Shown here: positions 1 through 5,444 of the stretch, piece by piece
Layout: each line of letters starts with the position of its first letter
How positions within the stretch are numbered: the stretch's first letter is position 1
Assembly (NCBI GenBank): GCA_948482865.1
Contig: CAOMHR010000062.1
Span: forward strand, 1 to 8,520
Reading direction: 5' to 3'
Length of the DNA stretch: 8,520 nt
Origin: Christensenellaceae bacterium
GTDB taxonomy: Bacteria > Bacillota > Clostridia > Christensenellales > Borkfalkiaceae
Translations under genes and position numbers: made by a program
Notes under the pieces: generated by a model
The model's input: only the letters and a program-made list of their open reading frames with translations
Database searches by the model: none
What the model was told of the DNA's origin: nothing

Positions 1-2
1 CC

Positions 3-644
3 CGCTATTGCGAGCGTTCGGGCTTTAAAGTAACCGAAATGGACTTTGAAGACGGCGACGAAGCAGGTTTGAAGAGCGTGAGTTTCCGCGTGGACGGCGA
101 AAACGCCTACGGCTTTTTAAAAGCGGAAAAGGGCGTCCACAGACTTGTGCGCATATCCCCGTTCGACAGTAACAAACGCCGCCATACGTCGTTTGCGTCC
201 TTGGAAGTTATGCCCGAAGTGGACGACGAAGCGGACGTTGAAATACGCGACGAAGATATAAGGATAGACGTATACCGTTCGTCCGGCGCGGGCGGACAGA
301 AGGTCAACAAGACCGAAACCGCGATAAGAATAACCCACTTCCCCACGGGAATAGTGGTAACCTGCCAGAATGAAAGAAGCCAGCTCCAGAATAAAGAAAT
401 GGCTTTCCAGTACCTGCGCGCCAAGCTGATTGAAAGACAGATTGCCGAGCGCGAAGCCGCCGACGCCGAACTTAAAGGCGAAATTAAAAAGATAGAGTGG
501 GGCAGCCAGATACGCTCTTACGTGTTCTGTCCGTACACTCTCGTAAAAGACCACCGCACGGGTTACGAAAACACCAACGTGCAGTCGGTAATGGACGGCG
601 ACATTCAGGGCTTTATAATCGATTATTTAAAAAAGACCATATAA
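3..644 (+). CDS. prfB: Peptide chain release factor 2 (RF2), 3' part
   Basis: This is the C-terminal portion of RF2, the class I release factor that enters the ribosomal A site at UGA or UAA and triggers hydrolysis of peptidyl-tRNA. The open frame enters from the left edge, so the N-terminal domain and the usual programmed-frameshift region of prfB lie outside the window. An internal ATG at 39 is not the real start, because homologous sequence (RYCERSGFKVTE) continues upstream of it. Visible marks are the codon-recognition tripeptide SPF (bases 156-164), which identifies RF2 rather than RF1 (PxT), and the universal GGQ motif (bases 291-299) within SSGAGGQKVNKTETA. The family C-terminal block WGSQIRSYVF and a tail ending in a TAA stop are also present. 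The sequence looks intact to its normal end. The assignment is secure; only the missing 5' part limits the annotation. Confidence 0.97.
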   Translation, partial: RYCERSGFKVTEMDFEDGDEAGLKSVSFRVDGENAYGFLKAEKGVHRLVRISPFDSNKRRHTSFASLEVMPEVDDEADVEIRDEDIRIDVYRSSGAGGQKVNKTETAIRITHFPTGIVVTCQNERSQLQNKEMAFQYLRAKLIERQIAEREAADAELKGEIKKIEWGSQIRSYVFCPYTLVKDHRTGYENTNVQSVMDGDIQGFIIDYLKKTI

Positions 645-650
645 ATTAAC

Positions 651-669
651 GCGGCGGCAGGACCGCCGC
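651..669 (+). terminator. GC-rich hairpin between prfB and tsaD, possible weak terminator
   Basis: A perfect 7-bp stem, GCGGCGG (651-657) with CCGCCGC (663-669), encloses a 5-base loop just after the prfB stop. Only a short, broken T-run (ATTTGAATT) follows, so complete Rho-independent termination is doubtful. It may attenuate readthrough into tsaD or protect the prfB mRNA 3' end. It also occupies the place where a tsaD ribosome binding site would be expected. Confidence 0.45.
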
Positions 670-678
670 ATTTGAATT

Positions 679-1710
679 ATGTACGGAAATTTTACCATTA
701 AAGAAACTCCAGTAATATTGGGGATAGAATCCAGTTGCGACGAAACAGCCGCCGCCGTTATCCGCGGCGGTAAACTGCTTTCAAGCGTGATAATTTCGTC
801 CGCGGAAGAACAGGCTAAATACGGCGGCGTAGTGCCTGAAATTGCTTCGCGCGCCCACACGGACGCGGTGGACAGCGCGGTTTTACGCGCGGTAAAGGAA
901 GCGGGTATTGCTTTAAAAGATCTGGACGCGGTTGCCGTAACCTACGGCGCGGGGCTTTTGGGCGCGCTTTTGGTGGGGCTATCTTTTGCTAAGTCTTTGG
1001 CGTATTCTTTAAATATTCCGCTGATTGCGGTAAACCATATCCGCGGTCATCTCGCCGCGGCGTACCTTTGCGACGGCAATCTTAAACCGCCCTACGTGAC
1101 CTTGCTCGCAAGCGGCGGACATACCGCGATATTGCACACAAAAAGCTATACCGAATTCGAAGTTCTTGGCTCTACCTGCGACGACGCCGCGGGCGAAGCG
1201 TTTGACAAGGTTGCAAGAATTTTGGGTTTGCCCTATCCAGGGGGACCGAACGTTCAAAGGCTGGCGGAGAGCGGAAAGGCGGAAATAACCCTGCCGCAGG
1301 CGCTTGTCAGAAACAGCGGCAAAATGCAGTTTTCATACAGCGGATTGAAGACCGCAGTTATGAACTTCTGCCACAACAGCGCGCAGCGCGGCGAGAAGTT
1401 TAATCCTGCTGACGTTGCCGCTTCATTTCAGGTTGCCGCTTTGGAACCGCTGGTTAAAAAGACGGTCGGTTGCGCGGTAAGGCTGGGGGTAAATACGGTT
1501 ACGGCGGGCGGCGGAGTCGCGGCGAACGAATATCTGAGAACGCGGCTTTCAGATGAGTGCGCAAAGGCGGATTTAAAACTCATCCTGCCTGAAAAAAAGT
1601 ACTGCACGGACAACGCCGCAATGATTGCCGCCGAAGGGCTTATACAGTACCGCGCGGGCAACTTTGCCGCGCTGGACATAAATGCCGCCGCCCAGATTGC
1701 TTTGCAATAA
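679..1710 (+). CDS. tsaD: tRNA N6-adenosine threonylcarbamoyltransferase TsaD
   Basis: TsaD (YgjD/Gcp family, 343 aa) transfers the threonylcarbamoyl group from threonylcarbamoyl-AMP to A37 of ANN-decoding tRNAs, making t6A together with TsaB and TsaE in the cytoplasm. The ASKHA-fold motifs are in order: GIESSCDET (residues 15-23), a metal-site HxxGH read as HIRGH (120-124), SGGHT (145-149), DDAAGEAFDK (168-177), FSYSGLKTA (218-226), GGGVAAN (277-283) and the metal-binding Asp in CTDNAAMIA (309-317). The length matches the family (about 335-345 aa). The ATG at 679 gives about 10 more N-terminal residues than many homologues and has no clear Shine-Dalgarno sequence; a TTG at 718 is the only close alternative and also lacks one. 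tsaB and tsaE are not nearby. Because t6A is found on tRNA-Ile, its position next to ileS is thematically fitting, although ileS has its own promoter. Confidence 0.97.
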   Translation: MYGNFTIKETPVILGIESSCDETAAAVIRGGKLLSSVIISSAEEQAKYGGVVPEIASRAHTDAVDSAVLRAVKEAGIALKDLDAVAVTYGAGLLGALLVGLSFAKSLAYSLNIPLIAVNHIRGHLAAAYLCDGNLKPPYVTLLASGGHTAILHTKSYTEFEVLGSTCDDAAGEAFDKVARILGLPYPGGPNVQRLAESGKAEITLPQALVRNSGKMQFSYSGLKTAVMNFCHNSAQRGEKFNPADVAASFQVAALEPLVKKTVGCAVRLGVNTVTAGGGVAANEYLRTRLSDECAKADLKLILPEKKYCTDNAAMIAAEGLIQYRAGNFAALDINAAAQIALQ

Positions 1711-1737
1711 TTTATACGGTCAGCGGCTTTTAAACGC

Positions 1738-1766
1738 TTTACTTTTTTAAAGCGGTTTAATATAAT
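1738..1766 (+). promoter_or_regulatory. Sigma-A-type promoter of the ileS T-box transcript
   Basis: A perfect -10 hexamer TATAAT (1761-1766) lies 17 bases downstream of a -35-like TTTACT (1738-1743, 4 of 6 to TTGACA). The predicted start near 1773 places the whole T-box leader in the transcript, which supports the call. It lies 28 bases after the tsaD stop, so ileS has its own transcription unit in addition to any readthrough from tsaD. Confidence 0.75.
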
Positions 1767-1781
1767 AAAAATACAATTTAA

Positions 1782-2027
1782 CCTTTAAAGGCTATGACAA
1801 AGGACAACCGTTTTTAAACGTATCGCTTTTCAGAGAGCTTCCGTCCGGTGAAAGGGAGCAAGCGCGTTTAAAAAATATCACCTTTCAGCTTATTTTCCGA
1901 AAGTTACGGCAATTAAGAAAATACGGTTTCGTAACCCGTCACAAGTTACGGCAAATGTTCGTTTGTTTTGGTGGTTTATAAGCGCATTTTACGGCGTCCG
2001 AAACTCGGACGCCTATTTTATATTTTT
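1782..2027 (+). promoter_or_regulatory. Isoleucine T-box riboswitch leader of ileS
   Basis: This leader senses uncharged tRNA-Ile and decides between termination and ileS expression. Stem I can be drawn directly. GCT/AGC (1791-1793 with 1887-1889) and AAAGG/CCTTT (1799-1803 with 1881-1885) form the base. A perfect 10-bp helix joins 1811-1820 to 1865-1874, CGCTT (1824-1828) pairs with AAGCG (1860-1864), and GCTTCC (1837-1842) pairs with GGGAGC (1854-1859). The conserved AGAGAG element is at 1832-1837 and the apical loop at 1843-1853. In the specifier loop, ATC (1877-1879, followed by A) is an isoleucine codon. The antiterminator can form from GTTTTGG (1965-1971) with CCGAAAC (1998-2004), leaving TGGT (1972-1975) free to pair with the ACCA end of tRNA-Ile. 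This competes with the terminator at 1993-2013. The T-box sequence, GGTGGTTTATAAGCGC, departs from the usual GGTGGNACCGCG, and the linker between Stem I and the antiterminator is only about 75 bases. Confidence 0.88.
1993..2027 (+). terminator. Rho-independent terminator of the ileS T-box
   Basis: A perfect 9-bp stem, GGCGTCCGA (1993-2001) with TCGGACGCC (2005-2013), has a 3-base loop and is followed by the T-rich tract TATTTTATATTTTT (2014-2027). Its left arm overlaps the right arm of the predicted antiterminator (1998-2004), so the two folds exclude each other. This is the expected T-box expression platform. Confidence 0.88.
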
Positions 2028-2034
2028 AAGGAGT
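2028..2034 (+). promoter_or_regulatory. Ribosome binding site that fixes the ileS start
   Basis: AAGGAGT lies 5 bases before the ATG at 2040. It sets the ileS start at 2040. The open frame extends upstream to a TTG at 1968, but those 24 codons fall within the T-box antiterminator and terminator and are not translated. Confidence 0.85.
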
Positions 2035-2039
2035 GCAGA

Positions 2040-5000
2040 ATGTACAACAAGGTAGATACTTCTTTGAACTTCGTTGAGCGCGAAAAGGAAATTATAGACT
2101 TTTGGAAAGAGAACAAAATTTTTGAAAAGAGCGTTGAAAGCAGTATCGGGGGCGAAGAGTTTTCATTTTACGACGGTCCCCCCACAGCCAACGGAAAACC
2201 GCATATAGGTCATATTCTGACCCGCGTAATGAAAGATATAATTCCCAGATACAAGACCATGAAGGGTTTCCACGTTTTAAGAAAAGCTGGCTGGGATACG
2301 CACGGACTTCCCGTTGAGCTTGAAGTTGAAAAGTCTTTGGGGCTTGACGGCAAGCAGCAGATTGAAAGTTACGGCATTGAACCCTTTATCCGGAAGTGCA
2401 AGCAGTCGGTATGGAAGTACAAGGGCGAATGGGAAAAAATGTCCGACAGGGTAGGTTACTGGGTGGATATGGACAACCCCTACGTCACCTACGACGACAA
2501 TTATATAGAGTCCGAGTGGTGGGCTATTAAAGAAATGCACAAAAAGGGGCTTCTGTACAAGGGACATAAAATTGTGCCTTACTGCCCCAGATGCGGCACC
2601 GCGCTCTCTTCGCACGAAGTTGCGCAGGGTTACAAATCGGTAAAGGAAAATTCAGCCGTAGCGAAATTTAAGGTAAAGGGAAGCGAAAACCGCTTTATAC
2701 TCGCTTGGACCACAACGCCATGGACGTTGCCTTCCAACGTGGCGCTATGTATGAACCCCTGCGAGCCTTACGTTGAAATAGAAACGGACGGCGCAAGATA
2801 TATTTTAGCCGAAGCGCTTGTTTCAAAGTTCTTCGAAGAATACAAGGTGGTTGACAAAAAGGCGGGCAGCGAGTGGGAAGGACTGGAATACGAGCCGCTG
2901 TTTGAAGAAACCGCAAAGGAAATTTTGCGCATATCCCCCGCATGCGCAACCCCTAAGGCGCACTTTATCGTCTGCGACGGTTACGTAACCATGGGCGACG
3001 GCACGGGCGTAGTTCATATCGCCCCCGCATTCGGCGAAGACGACTATAAGGTAGGCAAGCGTTACGGACTGCCCGTTGTCCAGCTGGTGGACGAACGCGG
3101 CTGCTTTGACTGCCGTTTTGAAAGTTTGAACGGCGTGTTCGCCAAAAAAGCCGATAAGCCCATTCTGGACAGGCTTGAAAAAAGCGGGCTGCTTTTCAAA
3201 GTAATTCCTTTCGAACACGACTATCCCCATTGCTGGCGGTGCGACACGCCCCTTTTGTATTATGCAAAGTCCAGCTGGTTTATAGAAGTTACCAAAGTAA
3301 AAAAAGACATTATAAAAGCCAACCGTTCGGTCAACTGGATGCCTGACACCATAAAGGAAGGCAGAATGGGCAACTTCCTTGAAAACGTGATAGACTGGGG
3401 ACTTTCCCGCGACAGATACTGGGGAACCCCGTTGCCCGTGTGGGTCTGCCCCGATTGCGGCGCAATAGAAGTAATAGGCTCTAAGTCGGAACTTAAAGAA
3501 AAGTGCAACGTCAAGGGCGAAACAGAACTTCACCGTCCCTATCTCGATAAACTTACCTGCAAGTGTCCTAAGTGCGGCGGCAAGATGTCGCGCACGCCCG
3601 AAGTTATCGACTGCTGGTTTGACTCCGGTTCGATGCCTTTCGCCCAGTATCATTACCCGTTTGAAAACAGGGAAGTTTTTGAAAAGACTTTCCCCGCCGA
3701 TTTTATTTCTGAAGCGGTGGACCAGACGCGCGGCTGGTTTTACACCCTGCTTGTAATAAACACAATTCTTTTCAATAAAGCGCCCTTTAAAAACTGTATT
3801 GTTCTCGGTCACGTGAACGATAAAAACGGTATTAAAATGTCTAAACACAAGGGCAACGTGGTTGACCCCTGGAGCGTGCTGGACAAACAGGGCGCCGACG
3901 CGGTAAGGTGGTATTTTTACACGTCTTCCGCACCGTGGCTTCCTTCGCGCTTTGCCGAAGAAACCGTATCCGAAGCGCAGCGCAAATTTATGGGCACGCT
4001 GTGGAACACGTACGCGTTCTTCACGCTGTATGCCGAAATCGATAAATACGACCCGTCGGAGCACTCGCTTGCACAGTGTAAGTTGAGCGTAATGGACAAG
4101 TGGATTTTGTCAAAGCTCAATTCCCTTGCGGCGTTCGTTGACGAAAGTCTTGAAAAGTACGAAATTTTCGAAAGCGCGCGCGCGTTGCAGGAATTTGCCG
4201 ACGTGCTTTCAAACTGGTACGTCCGCCGCGGCAGGGACAGGTACTGGGGCGCGGATATGACCGAAGACAAGGCGGCGGCGTACACCACTTTGTATACGGT
4301 TTTGGTCACCCTTGCAAAACTTACGGCTCCGTACACGCCCTTTATGGCGGAAATGATTTACCGCAATCTTGTGCCGCGGTTCTTTGCGGACCAACCTGCT
4401 TCCGTTCATCTTTGCGGGTTCCCCAAAGCCGATAAAAATTATATCGACAGGGCTTTGGAAGACGGAATGGAAGAAGTGCTTGATATCGTAGTTCTGGGCA
4501 GGGCGGCAAGAAACGCGGGCAATTTGAAAAACCGTCAGCCGCTTGCCAAAATGATTGTTGTGTCAACGCGCAATATAGACCTTTCCAAAGACGAACGCGC
4601 AATAGTTCTGGACGAACTGAATATAAAGAGTTTCGAGTTTGCGGACGACGCTGATAAGTATATAACGTACAGGTTAAAGCCGCAGCTTAAAACGCTTGGA
4701 CCCAAGTACGGTAAAAAGCTGGGCGCGATTTCCGCCTTTTTGGGCGGCTGCAACGCGAAGGAAGTTGTTACTGCGGTAAAGGACGGCGGCGTTTACAATA
4801 TACCCGGGTTGGACGTTGCTTTAACGCTGGAAGATTTGCAGATTTTCACCGAAAGCGCGGGCGGCTTCATTGCGGCGGAAGACAGGGGTATCACCGTGGC
4901 GCTTGACACCGCGTTGACCGAAGAACTTATTTTGGAAGGCGTTGAAAGGGAACTCGTTTCAAAAATCCAGAATATGCGTAAAGACGCGGGCTTTGAAGTA

Positions 5001-5177
5001 ACCGACAGGATTAACGTCTTTTACAAGGCTTGCGGCAGGGCGCAACAGGTGTTGCAATCGGGCAATTTTGCTGGCGACGTGCTTGCGGAAAAAATATGCG
5101 AAGGCGCTGCCGACGGCTACACCAGAGAGCAGAACATCAACGGCGAAAAAGTGTTGCTCACCCTTATAAAAAAGTAA
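2040..5177 (+). CDS. ileS: Isoleucyl-tRNA synthetase, type 2 (IleRS2)
   Basis: This class I aminoacyl-tRNA synthetase (1045 aa, cytoplasmic) activates isoleucine with ATP and charges tRNA-Ile, with proofreading of valine. The Rossmann signature HIGH is at residues 55-58, and GWDTHGLP is at 84-91. A CPRC zinc-type pair (182-185) precedes the inserted editing (CP1) domain, which shows WTTTPWTLPSN (223-233) and HIAPAFGEDDY (326-336). Further Cys pairs occur at CWRC (398-401), CPDC (470-473) and CKCPKC (507-512), followed by DCWFDSGSMPF (524-534). The second signature is KMSKH (599-603) rather than KMSKS. The C-terminal domain contains RELVSKIQNMRKDAGFEVTD (from residue 970) and lacks the C-terminal zinc finger of the roughly 930-aa type 1 enzymes. 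Length and tail place it in the eukaryote-like IleRS2 group, which is generally less sensitive to mupirocin. The start at 2040 is fixed by a strong AAGGAG site, and expression is controlled by the preceding Ile T-box. Confidence 0.97.
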   Translation: MYNKVDTSLNFVEREKEIIDFWKENKIFEKSVESSIGGEEFSFYDGPPTANGKPHIGHILTRVMKDIIPRYKTMKGFHVLRKAGWDTHGLPVELEVEKSLGLDGKQQIESYGIEPFIRKCKQSVWKYKGEWEKMSDRVGYWVDMDNPYVTYDDNYIESEWWAIKEMHKKGLLYKGHKIVPYCPRCGTALSSHEVAQGYKSVKENSAVAKFKVKGSENRFILAWTTTPWTLPSNVALCMNPCEPYVEIETDGARYILAEALVSKFFEEYKVVDKKAGSEWEGLEYEPLFEETAKEILRISPACATPKAHFIVCDGYVTMGDGTGVVHIAPAFGEDDYKVGKRYGLPVVQLVDERGCFDCRFESLNGVFAKKADKPILDRLEKSGLLFKVIPFEHDYPHCWRCDTPLLYYAKSSWFIEVTKVKKDIIKANRSVNWMPDTIKEGRMGNFLENVIDWGLSRDRYWGTPLPVWVCPDCGAIEVIGSKSELKEKCNVKGETELHRPYLDKLTCKCPKCGGKMSRTPEVIDCWFDSGSMPFAQYHYPFENREVFEKTFPADFISEAVDQTRGWFYTLLVINTILFNKAPFKNCIVLGHVNDKNGIKMSKHKGNVVDPWSVLDKQGADAVRWYFYTSSAPWLPSRFAEETVSEAQRKFMGTLWNTYAFFTLYAEIDKYDPSEHSLAQCKLSVMDKWILSKLNSLAAFVDESLEKYEIFESARALQEFADVLSNWYVRRGRDRYWGADMTEDKAAAYTTLYTVLVTLAKLTAPYTPFMAEMIYRNLVPRFFADQPASVHLCGFPKADKNYIDRALEDGMEEVLDIVVLGRAARNAGNLKNRQPLAKMIVVSTRNIDLSKDERAIVLDELNIKSFEFADDADKYITYRLKPQLKTLGPKYGKKLGAISAFLGGCNAKEVVTAVKDGGVYNIPGLDVALTLEDLQIFTESAGGFIAAEDRGITVALDTALTEELILEGVERELVSKIQNMRKDAGFEVTDRINVFYKACGRAQQVLQSGNFAGDVLAEKICEGAADGYTREQNINGEKVLLTLIKK

Positions 5178-5194
5178 TATATCATTAATTCCGT

Positions 5195-5227
5195 TAAACG
5201 CTCATAGATTTATTCTATGAGCGTTTA
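5195..5227 (+). repeat. Perfect 14-bp inverted repeat over the feoA start codon
   Basis: The arms TAAACGCTCATAGA (5195-5208) and TCTATGAGCGTTTA (5214-5227) are exactly complementary around the loop TTTAT. The feoA ATG (5217-5219) is inside the right arm. No T-run follows on either strand, so it is a poor intrinsic terminator. It may be a DNA operator (an iron-responsive repressor would fit a feo gene) or an mRNA hairpin that limits feoA initiation. It does not closely match the standard Fur 7-1-7 box. Confidence 0.7.
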
Positions 5228-5444
5228 TGATTTAAAGGCGGGCGAACGCGCAAAAATTGTCAGAATAGAAGTATCGGGCAGCGGCGCGGCAAGACTTCAG
5301 TCGCTCGGCATAACTGTCGGGAAAAAGGTGACGGTGCTGGCTTTTTCGCTCTTTAAAACGGGCGTGCTTATAGGTTGCGGCGCGGTGCGCGTGGGCGTGC
5401 GGCGCGATATTGCCAAACTTATCGGGGTGGAAAAATGCGTCTGA
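5217..5444 (+). CDS. feoA: Ferrous iron transport protein A (FeoA)
   Basis: FeoA is a small cytoplasmic SH3-like protein that supports Fe(II) uptake by FeoB, probably by binding its cytoplasmic part. The 75-aa product is the normal size for a single-domain FeoA. Its pattern fits the family: an opening LKAGERAKIVRI (residues 6-17), RLQSLGITVGKKVTVL (26-41), a central variable loop, then the closing strands GAVRVGVRRDIAKLIGVE (55-72), which correspond to the usual G-x-x-x-A/V-L-R-x-x-x-A-x-x-I-x-V ending. The ATG at 5217 is the only sensible start for a complete domain, but no Shine-Dalgarno sequence precedes it and the codon lies in the right arm of a perfect inverted repeat. The 3' end overlaps feoB by 10 bases, implying coupled translation. 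The ileS stop is 39 bases upstream, with no clear terminator between, so some readthrough from ileS is possible. Confidence 0.9.
   Translation: MSVYDLKAGERAKIVRIEVSGSGAARLQSLGITVGKKVTVLAFSLFKTGVLIGCGAVRVGVRRDIAKLIGVEKCV
5424..5430 (+). promoter_or_regulatory. Ribosome binding site that fixes the feoB start
   Basis: GGGGTGG inside the end of feoA lies 4 bases before the ATG at 5435. It supports that start over an in-frame TTG at 5375, which is 60 bases further inside feoA and would add 20 unrelated residues. Confidence 0.65.

Noticed and set aside
1732..1758. Imperfect hairpin AAACGCTTT/AAAGCGGTTT after tsaD as a terminator
   Set aside because: It has a bulge and mostly A-T pairs, the following bases are AATATAATAAAA rather than a T-run, and it overlaps the ileS promoter.
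1968..2039. In-frame extension of ileS by 24 codons from a TTG at 1968
   Set aside because: The stretch is the T-box antiterminator and terminator; the added residues do not resemble IleRS, and a strong ribosome site marks the ATG at 2040.
2823..4064. Long open frame of 413 codons on the minus strand inside ileS
   Set aside because: It is antisense to a well-conserved synthetase, its translation matches no family I recognise, and long antisense frames are common in codon-biased genes of this composition.
5204..5218. Fur box within the palindrome before feoA
   Set aside because: Against the 7-1-7 consensus TGATAAT-N-ATTATCA only about half the positions match, so a Fur site is not claimed; only the palindrome itself is.
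5375..5434. Upstream TTG start for feoB
   Set aside because: It would add 20 residues rich in Arg and Gly with no likeness to FeoB, while GGGGTGG sits at good distance from the ATG at 5435.
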